Origin: Enterobacteriaceae bacterium UBA3516
GTDB lineage: Bacteria > Pseudomonadota > Gammaproteobacteria > Enterobacterales > Enterobacteriaceae
Direction of reading: 5' to 3'
Assembly: GCA_002377245.1 (NCBI GenBank)
Contig: DFPL01000147.1
Location: 1-17,820 of the forward strand
DNA: 17,820 bases
This document shows, in pieces, positions 6,476-13,865 of the stretch. Position numbers and translations under genes: made by a program. The notes beneath the pieces were generated by a model that did no database searches, had not been told where the DNA came from, and saw only the letters and a program-made list of their open reading frames with translations. Every line of letters begins with the position of its first letter. Position 1 is the first letter of the stretch.

Positions 6476-7387
6476 TTACGCTTTCTCTCCCCGCAACCGC
6501 GACACCGCCTTCACCAGCAGCAGCGCAACGGCACCCACAATAAGCCCCACGACAAGGTTGGCCAGCATTGGCACAACGCCTTGCACGATAGCGGAGTCAC
6601 TGTCGGCAACGGTCTCGATGGCATGATGCAATGGCGGAATACCGTGCGTCACGATACCGCCACCGACCAGGAACATCGCTAACGTACCGACCACCGTGAG
6701 CACTTTCATCAACCAGGGGGCGACAATTAACAACCCTTTGCCTACGAATTGGGCAAGCGCGGAGGATTTCTCCACCAGCCAGTAGCCCATGTCATCAAGT
6801 TTAACGATGACCCCTACCAGCCCATAAACGCCGATGGTGACCAGCACGGCGATCCCGGAAAGGATTAACACCTGGTTGAGTAAGGGGGCCTCGGCAACAA
6901 TACCCAGTGTAATCGCCACAATTTCCGCTGAAAGAATAAAATCGGTGCGAATAGCCCCTTTGACCTTCTCCCGCTCAAAGGTTTTGGGATCCTGAGCGGC
7001 CATGGTCTGAAGACGTTGCTGACGTACTTCCGGGCTCTCCGGGTGTTTACGGGCATGCAGCGTGTGCAGCACCTTCTCTAACCCCTCGAAACATAAAAAC
7101 GCTACCCCTATCATCAGTAATGGGGTAACTGCCCAGGGAATAAAGGCACTGATCAGTAACGCCAGGGGCACCAGAATCACTTTATTGAGCAGCGACCCTT
7201 TCGCCACGCTCCAGACCACGGGCAATTCGCGGTTTGCCCGCACGCCGGTGACCTGCTGCGCATTCAGCGACAAATCATCACCCAGTACACCCGCCGTTTT
7301 TTTCGCGGCCAGTTTGCCCATGACCGAGATGTCATCCAGAAGCGTTGCGATGTCATCCAGGAGGGTTAGTAAGCTACTTCCTGCCAA
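6476..7387 (-). CDS. yedI: Inner-membrane protein YedI (DUF808)
   Basis: The 303-aa protein belongs to the DUF808/YedI family of integral membrane proteins of unknown function. The N-terminus up to about residue 50 is almost identical to E. coli YedI, including the repeated LLDDI and KTAGVLGDDLSLNAQQV. Six or so hydrophobic segments lie near 68-102, 150-170, 175-195, 218-240, 242-260 and 272-295. A charged cytoplasmic region (about 105-145) contains RTDFILSAEIVAITLGIVAE just after it. The start codon is TTG, supported by AAGGAAGG 4 bases upstream and by the family N-terminus MAGSSLL; no ATG is better placed. It is divergent from yedA. Confidence 0.93.
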   Translation of the reverse strand: MAGSSLLTLLDDIATLLDDISVMGKLAAKKTAGVLGDDLSLNAQQVTGVRANRELPVVWSVAKGSLLNKVILVPLALLISAFIPWAVTPLLMIGVAFLCFEGLEKVLHTLHARKHPESPEVRQQRLQTMAAQDPKTFEREKVKGAIRTDFILSAEIVAITLGIVAEAPLLNQVLILSGIAVLVTIGVYGLVGVIVKLDDMGYWLVEKSSALAQFVGKGLLIVAPWLMKVLTVVGTLAMFLVGGGIVTHGIPPLHHAIETVADSDSAIVQGVVPMLANLVVGLIVGAVALLLVKAVSRLRGEKA

Positions 7388-7574
7388 AATATCCTTCCTT
7401 ATTAAAAGCCGTTATTTTCGTTAAACACGCTAAGTATGATGTAAAAAAACAGAGACGAAAATCGCTTAAGCAATAGCAACAGAAATTTAACAGTTAAAGC
7501 ACAATTAACTGCTCGCCAGGCTGATAGTTTTGGCGTTAACTATATGCTTCCTTTTTATTTTGCTGCGAGGGAGT

Positions 7575-8486
7575 ATGCGTTTCAGGCACGTTTTACCGCT
7601 TTTAGGTGCGCTTTTTGCGCTTTATATCATCTGGGGTTCCACTTACTTCGTCATTCGCATTGGCGTACAGAGCTGGCCACCTTTTTTGATGGCAGGCACC
7701 CGTTTTTTGTCAGCCGGGCTTCTGTTAACCGCCTTTTTGCTGATCACCGGGCATAAACTTCCCCCTCTGCGCCCGATGCTTAACGCCGCGCTGATTGGCG
7801 TACTCCTTTTAGCGGTTGGCAATGGTTTTGTCACCGTCGCCGAACATCAGGATGTTCCCTCTGGTATCGCCGCCGTGGTGGTCGCAACGGTGCCCTTGTT
7901 TACGCTCTGCTTTAGTCATTTTTTTGGGATTAAAACCCGTAAGCTCGAATGGATGGGCATCGCTATTGGCCTTGCCGGCATTATCCTGCTCAATAGCGGC
8001 GGCAATCTTAGCGGTAACCCCTGGGGCGCGCTGATGATTCTCATCGGTTCAATGAGCTGGGCCTTTGGCTCCGTCTACGGTTCACGCATCGAATTACCCA
8101 GCGGTATGATGGCCGGGGCCATTGAGATGCTCGCCGCCGGTCTGGTGCTCATGTTAGCTTCGCTGCTCTCCGGCGAACGCCTGACGGCAATGCCGACGAC
8201 CGAGGGATTTTTGGCCGTAGGCTATCTGGCACTGTTTGGCTCCATTATCGCCATTAATGCCTATATGTATCTCATTCGCAACGTCAGCCCGGCGGTGGCG
8301 ACCAGCTACGCTTACGTTAATCCGGTGGTGGCCGTGTTACTGGGTACCGGTTTCGGCGGTGAATATCTCTCATCAACCGAGTGGATAGCGCTGGGCATAA
8401 TTATTATGGCCGTCGTGCTGGTGACCCTCGGAAAATATCTCTTCCCTGCGCGTCCTGTTGTTACGCCGTGCGACGTGAAGAAATAA
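7575..8486 (+). CDS. yedA: EamA-family inner-membrane transporter YedA
   Basis: YedA is a drug/metabolite transporter superfamily protein with two EamA repeats and about ten membrane helices, 303 aa (E. coli 306). Signature stretches are IIWGSTYFVIRIGV near the N-terminus and NPVVAVLLGTGFGGE in the second repeat. The E. coli homologue has been linked to amino acid export, but the physiological substrate is unsettled. I chose the ATG at 7575, which begins MRFR as in the family and has GAGGGAG (7567-7573) just before it, over an upstream in-frame TTG. The stop is only 7 bases from the convergent vsr stop, and no terminator hairpin is visible between them. Confidence 0.93.
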   Translation: MRFRHVLPLLGALFALYIIWGSTYFVIRIGVQSWPPFLMAGTRFLSAGLLLTAFLLITGHKLPPLRPMLNAALIGVLLLAVGNGFVTVAEHQDVPSGIAAVVVATVPLFTLCFSHFFGIKTRKLEWMGIAIGLAGIILLNSGGNLSGNPWGALMILIGSMSWAFGSVYGSRIELPSGMMAGAIEMLAAGLVLMLASLLSGERLTAMPTTEGFLAVGYLALFGSIIAINAYMYLIRNVSPAVATSYAYVNPVVAVLLGTGFGGEYLSSTEWIALGIIIMAVVLVTLGKYLFPARPVVTPCDVKK

Positions 8487-8493
8487 GCGTCCG

Positions 8494-8955
8494 TTATTGA
8501 ATTCCTCGGGTGTCGATCTGCGCGGTGTCTCCTCCCCCGCAGATCCACTCTTCCAGACGCTCTGACAGTGCCTGGGCTGACAGTCTTAGCCGACCGCGTA
8601 ACGCACATTCCCAGACCACCATGACCCGCCACCCTTGTTCACGCAGCAGCGTAATGTCGCGCTTGTCACGCTCAACATTTTTCCCAATTTTCTCAAGCCA
8701 GAAATCCGTGCGCGTCGCCGGAACCTTAAACAGATAGCAGTCATGATGATGCCAAAAACAGCCATGCGTAAAAATGACGCACTGATAGTCGTCCAGCACA
8801 AAATCGGGGCGTCCTGCCAGCTCTGCCGCCTGCACACGATAAGCCAGCCCCAGCTCGTCAAGTAACGTTGCCAGCCGCTTCTCAATGGCCGTATCACGGG
8901 TCGCAATCGCGCGCATATTTTTACTGCGTGTCGCTTTATCATGAACATCTGCCAT
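8494..8955 (-). CDS. vsr: Very-short-patch mismatch endonuclease Vsr
   Basis: Vsr nicks DNA 5' of the T in T:G mismatches made by deamination of 5-methylcytosine in CCWGG sites, so that Pol I can restore the C. The 153-aa product aligns with E. coli Vsr (156 aa) throughout. Catalytic residues are present at the E. coli positions (E25, D51, H64, H69), as are the structural zinc ligands (C66, H71, C73, C117). It therefore appears functional. In E. coli vsr overlaps the end of dcm. Here the upstream neighbour is yedJ, only 18 bases away, and dcm is missing (see findings). The start ATG has GGGG 6 bases upstream. Confidence 0.96.
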   Translation of the reverse strand: MADVHDKATRSKNMRAIATRDTAIEKRLATLLDELGLAYRVQAAELAGRPDFVLDDYQCVIFTHGCFWHHHDCYLFKVPATRTDFWLEKIGKNVERDKRDITLLREQGWRVMVVWECALRGRLRLSAQALSERLEEWICGGGDTAQIDTRGIQ

Positions 8956-8973
8956 CAGATACCCCGTCAGGGT

Positions 8974-9675
8974 TTAGTCAGGTTGTGGCTGATGAAACCG
9001 CGTGAGAACGCTGTCATCAATGCCATAGAAGTCGCCTCGCAGCTCAGCGGCCAGTTTCGCCATAAACTGCATCAGATATGCTGCATTATGGTGGGCCAGT
9101 TCACGCCCTTTTTCTGTCTGCATCGTGTGCGGCAGCGAAAGCAGCTTGGTGCGAAAATGGTCAAGCGCATACTGTTTATCGTTCAGAACACGTCGTTCTG
9201 CAAAGGGATCGTTGCCATCGAATAAGGGCGTACCGAGTGCGCCGGCCACTGCAAAGACGCGCGCAAGCCCTATCGCACCCAGCGCCTCAAGGCGATCGGC
9301 ATCCTGCACTATTTTGGCCTCCAGCGTTTGCGGCGCAATGCCTGCGCTGAAGCTGTGCGCCTCAATGGCATGCATCACCCCGGCGTAACATTCACGTGGG
9401 AAATCAGGGAAATCGGTCTCCAGAATGTCACGCGCCTTACGTGCCGCCATCTGCGACGCCTGATGGCGTTGCGGGTGATTTTTGGGCAGGCTCACAATGT
9501 CGTGAAAGTAACAGGCTGCAAGAACGATTCGTTCATCTACGGATTCCCCTGCAAATAAATGCTGTGCCGTTTGCCATACCCGGCGAAAATGTGTCACATC
9601 GTGCGCGGCATCAGCGTGCGTATAATATTGATGTAGCCAGGCGTCAAAACGCGGCTGCCAGTGCGTTATGGTCAT
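8974..9675 (-). CDS. yedJ: HD-domain phosphohydrolase YedJ
   Basis: The 233-aa soluble protein belongs to the HD metal-dependent phosphohydrolase superfamily. Likely metal ligands are H25 or H29 (AHDVTH), H58-D59 (YFHD) and D125 (QDADRLEALG). It aligns with E. coli YedJ (231 aa), most strongly at KIVQDADRLEALGAIGLARV and LPHTMQT. The substrate is unknown. The start is an ATG with a weak GGACA site upstream. It is probably cotranscribed with vsr, which follows after 18 bases; in E. coli dcm lies between them. Confidence 0.93.
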   Translation of the reverse strand: MTITHWQPRFDAWLHQYYTHADAAHDVTHFRRVWQTAQHLFAGESVDERIVLAACYFHDIVSLPKNHPQRHQASQMAARKARDILETDFPDFPRECYAGVMHAIEAHSFSAGIAPQTLEAKIVQDADRLEALGAIGLARVFAVAGALGTPLFDGNDPFAERRVLNDKQYALDHFRTKLLSLPHTMQTEKGRELAHHNAAYLMQFMAKLAAELRGDFYGIDDSVLTRFHQPQPD

Positions 9676-9864
9676 TATCTGTCCGTTTTATCAGCGTCTT
9701 CACCCTCTCTTTTTCTGCTAACGCTGCGGCGGGTGAAACAACCTGAGCGCGATCCTCCACGAAATTAATATTTTAATGAATAATTAACGCCAATGCATTT
9801 AAAGAATGAATTATTTAATCTTTATTCAGACGCTTGTATTTTTCCAGCCACTTGTGACATTATT

Positions 9865-9955
9865 AAAAAGCTCACTGCATAGAGTAGCTTCTGATTTATT
9901 CATTCTCTTCTTATCCTTTCTCTGGAACGCCCGAACTTAGCTTCGGGCTTTTTTT
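9865..9955 (+). ncRNA. rseX: Probable small RNA RseX
   Basis: A stand-alone transcription unit is visible: -35-like TTGTAT (9834-9839), 18-base spacer, -10-like CATTAT (9858-9863), then about 85-91 bases ending in a strong terminator (9929-9955). No open reading frame of note lies inside. In E. coli the 91-base Hfq-binding RNA RseX lies at this place, just upstream of yedS, and represses ompA and ompC mRNAs. The pyrimidine-rich middle (around 9891-9924) could be the pairing region. The identity rests on position, size and terminator; the 5' end is approximate. Confidence 0.65.
9929..9955 (+). terminator. Intrinsic terminator of the RseX-like RNA
   Basis: GCCCGAA (9929-9935), a 6-base loop and TTCGGGC (9942-9948) are followed by seven T residues. 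No protein gene precedes it on this strand, which is why a small RNA is called. Confidence 0.85.
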
Positions 9956-10119
9956 GCTCATGCATCATCTCCACAAATAATTAACCAAGAAATATTCATC
10001 AGAGATATTTTATATATTTATCCAAGACTGAAACCACAAACCATCACCCTCATAACTGATAAATCAATCACCATAATAATAGACACAACACCATGAATTC
10101 ATTAAATAAATATCAAACC

Positions 10120-10199
10120 GATTTGAAACATTTTGCAATATTTAAACCCATTTGGTTACATCTTTGTCGTAAATTTAAATGAACTTCATAGAATAGTAT
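10120..10199 (+). promoter_or_regulatory. OmpR-like sites and promoter of the porin gene
   Basis: GATTTGAAACATTTTGCAAT (10120-10139) and TTTGGTTACATCTTTGTCGT (10151-10170) resemble the tandem OmpR sites of ompC/ompF (TTTGAAACAT-type cores with GTTACAT variants). The best -10 is TAGAAT (10189-10194), or TAGTAT (10194-10199), without a good -35, as expected for an OmpR-activated promoter. The implied leader is about 60-70 bases. Confidence 0.55.
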
Positions 10200-10263
10200 C
10201 AACGTGTAATTTCGGATGAAGTTACGTGCATTCAAATAAATTATGATCTCAAGGGAATAGATT

Positions 10264-11343
10264 ATGAAAAGAAAAGTACTGGCGATTTTAGTTCCTGCTT
10301 TATTAGTTGCAGGCGCAGCAAATGCAGCAGAAATTTATAATAAAAATGGCAACAAAGTTGATTTTTACGGCAAAGTCGTTGGTGAAAGAGTCTGGACCAA
10401 CACCGATAACAGCAATAGCGAAAATGCTGATACGTCTTACGCCCGTATCGGTATTAAAGGTGAAACCCAGATCAATTCCGAACTCACTGGCTTCGGTCAG
10501 TGGGAATACAACATGAAGGCCAATACCCCAGAAGGCACCCAGGATGAAAGCACGCGTCTGGCGTTTGCGGGCTTGAAATTTGGTCAGTTTGGTTCCTTTG
10601 ATTATGGCCGCAATTACGGTGTAGCTTATGACGTCGCGGCCTACACCGATATGCTGGTCGAATGGGGCGGTGACTCGTGGGCGGCAGCCGACAACTTTAT
10701 GAACGGTCGTACCAACGGCGTTGCCACCTACCGCGTGACCGATTTCTTCGGCGAAGTTGAAGGGCTGAACCTGGCGCTGCAGTATCAGGGTAAAAATGAT
10801 AGCGATCATAGCGTTACCCAGCAGAATGGCGACGGTTACGCAATGTCTGCTTCTTACGAATATGAAGGTTTTGGCGTTGCCGCAACTTACGGCAAATCGG
10901 ATCGTACCGACGAGCAGTCCTTTGACCGTAAAGGCGACAATGCTGAAGTCTGGTCAATCGCCGCGAAATATGATGCGAACAATATCTATGCAGCGATGAT
11001 GTACGGCGAAACCCGTAACATGACCGTTGAAGCTGACGATCAGTTCGCCAACAAAACACAAAACTTCGAAGCGGTTGTTCAGTACCAGTTTGACTTCGGC
11101 CTGCGTCCTTCACTCGGCTATGTTTACTCTAAAGGCGATGACCTGAGCCGTCGCGGTAAATTCAAAGGCGGTGATGCCTCTCGCGTCAACTACATTGAAG
11201 TGGGCACCTGGTACTACTTCAATAAAAACATGAACGTTTACGCGGCGTATCAGTTCAATCTGCTGGATGACACTCACTACGTTAAAGAAACCGGCACCAA
11301 TAAAGATGACCAGTTCGCGCTGGGTATCGTTTACCAGTTCTAA
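10264..11343 (+). CDS. yedS: Outer-membrane general porin, YedS/OmpS1 type
   Basis: This is a complete 359-aa trimeric beta-barrel porin allowing diffusion of small polar solutes across the outer membrane. A signal peptide (residues 1-21, ending GAANA) precedes the mature AEIYNKNGNKVDFYGK. Repeated amphipathic strands follow, with the constriction-loop signature WGGDSW (about 134-139) and the terminal phenylalanine needed for BAM assembly. It is closest in my judgement to E. coli YedS, also by position; Salmonella OmpS1 holds the same locus but is longer. OmpN is an alternative relative. In E. coli K-12 yedS is a pseudogene, whereas this copy is intact. AGGGA lies 8 bases before the ATG. OmpR-like sites lie upstream, and an intrinsic terminator follows. 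Confidence 0.88.
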   Translation: MKRKVLAILVPALLVAGAANAAEIYNKNGNKVDFYGKVVGERVWTNTDNSNSENADTSYARIGIKGETQINSELTGFGQWEYNMKANTPEGTQDESTRLAFAGLKFGQFGSFDYGRNYGVAYDVAAYTDMLVEWGGDSWAAADNFMNGRTNGVATYRVTDFFGEVEGLNLALQYQGKNDSDHSVTQQNGDGYAMSASYEYEGFGVAATYGKSDRTDEQSFDRKGDNAEVWSIAAKYDANNIYAAMMYGETRNMTVEADDQFANKTQNFEAVVQYQFDFGLRPSLGYVYSKGDDLSRRGKFKGGDASRVNYIEVGTWYYFNKNMNVYAAYQFNLLDDTHYVKETGTNKDDQFALGIVYQF

Positions 11344-11361
11344 AAAGGGTTCTTCTGATTC

Positions 11362-11386
11362 AAGCCCGCAAACTGCGGGCTTTTTT
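11362..11386 (+). terminator. Intrinsic terminator of the porin gene
   Basis: AAGCCCGCA (11362-11370), a 3-base loop and TGCGGGCTT (11374-11382) run into a string of T residues, 18 bases after the stop codon. Confidence 0.9.
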
Positions 11387-11646
11387 ATGGCTTTATCTGC
11401 CCCACCCCCACGCAACGTCCATCCTTACGCAATCGTCTTGCTGCGCTTTCTGACACCAGCGGTGCTTTGATCCCGTATTAACAAACAGAGACTGGCTACA
11501 AAATGAGAAAAGTGATTCACTACAAGGCGGATAAAAGCGTAGATTGCGTTACGTTTATGAGATGTGTGCACATGACAGATTTATCCATGATGTGTAACAT
11601 TCGGGACGTGAAAACGAGGGATTTCCGAAAAGAAATCAACAAGAAG
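11387..11646. other. Gap between porin terminator and tRNA-Ser
   Basis: I see no gene here. The only structure noted is a weak hairpin GATTTC-CGAAAA-GAAATC (11620-11637). On the minus strand it lies 10 bases past the tRNA-Ser end and is followed by a T-rich stretch, so it may terminate that RNA. Genes that lie between yedS and serU in E. coli, such as hchA, are not present. Confidence 0.5.
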
Positions 11647-11736
11647 TGGCGGAGAGAGGGGGATTTGAACCCCCGGTAGAGTTGCCCCTACTCTAGTTTT
11701 CGAGACTAGTCCGTTCAGCCGCTCCGGCATCTCTCC
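11647..11736 (-). tRNA. serU: tRNA-Ser (anticodon CGA)
   Basis: The minus strand gives a 90-base serine tRNA: acceptor GGAGAGA pairing with TCTCTCC, a long variable arm, T-loop GGTTCAAATCC and encoded 3' CCA. The anticodon loop CTCGAAA gives anticodon CGA, reading UCG codons. It matches E. coli serU except for a compensatory anticodon-stem change (ACTAG/CTAGT instead of ACCGG/CCGGT). It is divergent from mtfA. Confidence 0.97.
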
Positions 11737-11828
11737 GTTTAGATGGTTGCCATCATGCCAGGTTATTTGGCATTTAACAGACCCTGTCCCACGAAATGGG
11801 TTCAAGTGGCGAGTTTGCGAGCGAAGCG

Positions 11829-12626
11829 ATGATAAAGTGGCCCTGGAAAACAAAAGATATCTCCCATGACGCTGAATTCCCATGGGAAGCTGCGCTAAAT
11901 ATTCCTGTTTTAGCGAGCCTTTCATCAGAAGAACAAGCAAAGCTGGTACAACTGGCTGACCGATTTTTGCAACAAAAACGGCTGGTAGCTTTGCAAGGAT
12001 TTGAACTCGACGCCCTGAAAAGTGCGCGCATCGGGTTAATTTTTTGCCTTCCTGTTCTGCAACTGGGTCTTGAGTGGCTGGACGGTTTTCACGAAGTCCT
12101 GATTTATCCTGCTCCCTTTGTCGTGGATGACGAATGGGAAGACGATATCGGTCTCGTCCATAGTCAACGGATGGTGCAATCAGGTCAGAGCTGGCAGCAA
12201 GGCCCGGTGGTGCTCAACTGGCTCGATATTCAGGATTCCTTCGATGCCTCAGGATTCAACCTGATCATCCATGAGGTTGCGCATAAGCTTGACGCCCGCA
12301 ATGGCGATCGCGCCAACGGTATTCCTTTCATTGCTCTGCGCGATGTTGCGGGATGGGAACACGATCTGCATGCGGCGATGGACAACATTCAGGACGAAAT
12401 CGATCTGGTAGGTGAAAGCGCTGCGAGTATAGATGCCTATGCAGCGACCGATCCCGCAGAGTGTTTCGCCGTGCTGTCAGAGTACTTTTTTAGCGCACCC
12501 GAGCTCTTTGCCCCTCGCTTCCCGCTGCTCTGGCAACGGTTTTGCGTGTTCTATGGGCAGGATCCGCTTACACGCCTGCGCGATCGCCCTTTCTCGTCCG
12601 ACGATCGGGTAAACCATGTACACTAA
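11829..12626 (+). CDS. mtfA: Mlc titration factor A, zinc peptidase MtfA
   Basis: MtfA (YeeI) is a cytosolic protein that binds the repressor Mlc and so relieves repression of ptsG, the glucose PTS transporter. It also has zinc-dependent aminopeptidase activity that Mlc stimulates. The 265-aa product equals the E. coli length. The zinc motif HEVAH is at 148-152 (LIIHEVAHKLDARNGDRA), with the downstream conserved block DPAECFAVLSEYFFSAPELF supplying the expected third ligand. I chose the ATG at 11829, giving MIKWPWK as in E. coli, over an in-frame ATG 11 codons upstream. The ribosome site is weak. It lies between tRNA-Ser and the first tRNA-Asn, as in E. coli. Confidence 0.95.
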   Translation: MIKWPWKTKDISHDAEFPWEAALNIPVLASLSSEEQAKLVQLADRFLQQKRLVALQGFELDALKSARIGLIFCLPVLQLGLEWLDGFHEVLIYPAPFVVDDEWEDDIGLVHSQRMVQSGQSWQQGPVVLNWLDIQDSFDASGFNLIIHEVAHKLDARNGDRANGIPFIALRDVAGWEHDLHAAMDNIQDEIDLVGESAASIDAYAATDPAECFAVLSEYFFSAPELFAPRFPLLWQRFCVFYGQDPLTRLRDRPFSSDDRVNHVH

Positions 12627-12679
12627 AAATACAGCTTGAGGATTAATTAATCAGTTGAATCAGCAAGTTAAATTTAGCG

Positions 12680-12708
12680 TTGACACACATGAACGTGGCA
12701 AGTAATAT
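12680..12708 (+). promoter_or_regulatory. Promoter of the first tRNA-Asn
   Basis: TTGACA (12680-12685), a 17-base spacer and TAATAT (12703-12708) are followed by a GC-rich discriminator (GCGCCCCG), typical of stringently controlled stable RNA genes. Transcription should begin about 12 bases before the mature tRNA. Confidence 0.9.
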
Positions 12709-12726
12709 GCGCCCCGTTCACACGAT

Positions 12727-12802
12727 TCCTCTGTAGTTCAGTCGGTAGAACGGCGGACTGTTAATCCGTATGTCACTGGTTCGAGTCCAGTCAGAGGAGC
12801 CA
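12727..12802 (+). tRNA. asnT: tRNA-Asn (anticodon GTT), copy 1
   Basis: This is a 76-base tRNA with acceptor TCCTCTG/CAGAGGA, anticodon loop CTGTTAA (anticodon GTT), T-loop GGTTCGAGTCC and encoded CCA. The sequence is that of the E. coli asparagine tRNAs. By position after mtfA it corresponds to asnT. It is identical to the second copy at 16705-16780. Confidence 0.96.
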
Positions 12803-12810
12803 AATTTAAG

Positions 12811-12843
12811 AAGCCCGCTTAAGGAAACTTAAGCGGGCTTTTT
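12811..12843 (+). terminator. Terminator of the first tRNA-Asn
   Basis: This is a 13-bp perfect stem (12811-12823 with 12828-12840) capped by a GAAA tetraloop and followed by T residues. The right arm also encodes the last residues and stop codon of the convergent LysR gene. Confidence 0.92.
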
Positions 12844-13770
12844 GTATTCTCTGCGTTTATCCCCCGCCAGCCGCATCAGTTCCTGCTTCAACCAGTCCGT
12901 TGCTTCACGTTTACCGCTTCGCTTATGCGAATAAATCTTCACCTCAAATCCCGGCACGTCGAAGGGCAATGGAAAAATGTTAATCGGTGCGGCCAATGCG
13001 AATTTTTCAGCCGCATAGCGTGGAATAGCCATCAGTAAATCGCTTTCAGCTACCATAAACGGTGCGCTGAGCATGGAGGGCGTTTTTACCGCGATCCGCC
13101 GTGTCAGTCCCATGCTTTCCAACTGGACGTCAAGCACCCCCTGCTTCTCATTCCACGGCGTCACCACCAGATGCCGTGCAGTGAGATAATCATCCAGCGT
13201 CAACTGCCTGCGGGTCGCCTTGCTGATGACAACATACTCATCCTGGAACCAACTGATTTCATCAAGCTCTGGTTGTTCAATATCACCGGGTGCACTGAAT
13301 CCCAGCGCCAGGTCAATCTCCCCCGCCAGTAATTCGGTCAACGCCGGACTATGGGGCAGATATCGTAGCTCAAAACTGAGGCCGGGCGCGGCCGCCTGTA
13401 ATCTGTTCATCAGGGCAGGAAAGATACAAAACGCCGTGAAATCGGTAATAGCAATTTGCAGGCAATCCGTACTGGTTAAGGGAACAAAGACCGGCTGAGG
13501 CGTCAGTTCCTGGTTCAAAAACCGAAGCGCTGAGGCAATAGAGGGCGCAAGCGAGTTGGCATACACGCTGGGACACATCGTGTGGCCTTCACGATAGAAA
13601 AGCGGGTCATTAAGCGTGACACGTAAACGTGAAAGCGCGTGACTTAAGGCTGAGGTACTCATCGCCAGCTCTTCGGCTGCCTGGCGGACAGAACGGTGAC
13701 GGTAAACCGCATCGAATACAGGCAGCAGGTTCAAATCAAGACGACGCAATACAGAATGCATAATATTCAT
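12829..13770 (-). CDS. LysR-type transcriptional regulator, target unknown
   Basis: A LysR-family DNA-binding regulator, 313 aa. The winged helix-turn-helix lies at about residues 10-68 (RLDLNLLPVFDAVY then SVRQAAEELAMSTSALSHAL), of the LeuO/NodD-like DLNLL subgroup. A periplasmic-binding-protein-like effector domain follows to the end. I do not recognise a named orthologue. It is divergent from a GNAT acetyltransferase (95 bases apart), and LysR regulators commonly control their divergent neighbour, so that gene is the prime candidate target. The start is the ATG at 13770; another in-frame ATG at 13761 and a TTG at 13773 are alternatives, none with a strong ribosome site. The stop TAA and the codons for KKPA lie inside the tRNA-Asn terminator stem. 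Confidence 0.9.
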   Translation of the reverse strand: MNIMHSVLRRLDLNLLPVFDAVYRHRSVRQAAEELAMSTSALSHALSRLRVTLNDPLFYREGHTMCPSVYANSLAPSIASALRFLNQELTPQPVFVPLTSTDCLQIAITDFTAFCIFPALMNRLQAAAPGLSFELRYLPHSPALTELLAGEIDLALGFSAPGDIEQPELDEISWFQDEYVVISKATRRQLTLDDYLTARHLVVTPWNEKQGVLDVQLESMGLTRRIAVKTPSMLSAPFMVAESDLLMAIPRYAAEKFALAAPINIFPLPFDVPGFEVKIYSHKRSGKREATDWLKQELMRLAGDKRREYKKPA

Positions 13771-13865
13771 CAACCAGTGATTTCATTGCACTTAATTCTT
13801 TTTACAATAACGCTTATGCTGTTCGTCATCAATTTTGAACTCACGAAAAAGAAGCAGGAAAAACA

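Larger units (their letters stand above)
9676..10263. promoter_or_regulatory. AT-rich 588-base gap upstream of the porin
   Basis: No protein gene is supported here. The left part (9676-9833) holds the yedJ leader and AT-rich sequence. A promoter-like pair and strong terminator (9834-9955) suggest a small RNA, described separately. The right part (9956-10263) is very AT-rich and contains the OmpR-like control region and leader of the porin gene. The composition resembles H-NS-bound, silenced DNA, which is an inference. Confidence 0.7.

Noticed and set aside
8494..8955. vsr as a decaying remnant after dcm loss
   Set aside because: The frame is complete and every catalytic and zinc-binding residue I can place is present, so it is called intact.
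10303..10809. Minus-strand open frame of 168 codons inside the porin gene
   Set aside because: Antisense to a strongly conserved porin, with no ribosome site or family resemblance; caused by the porin codon pattern.
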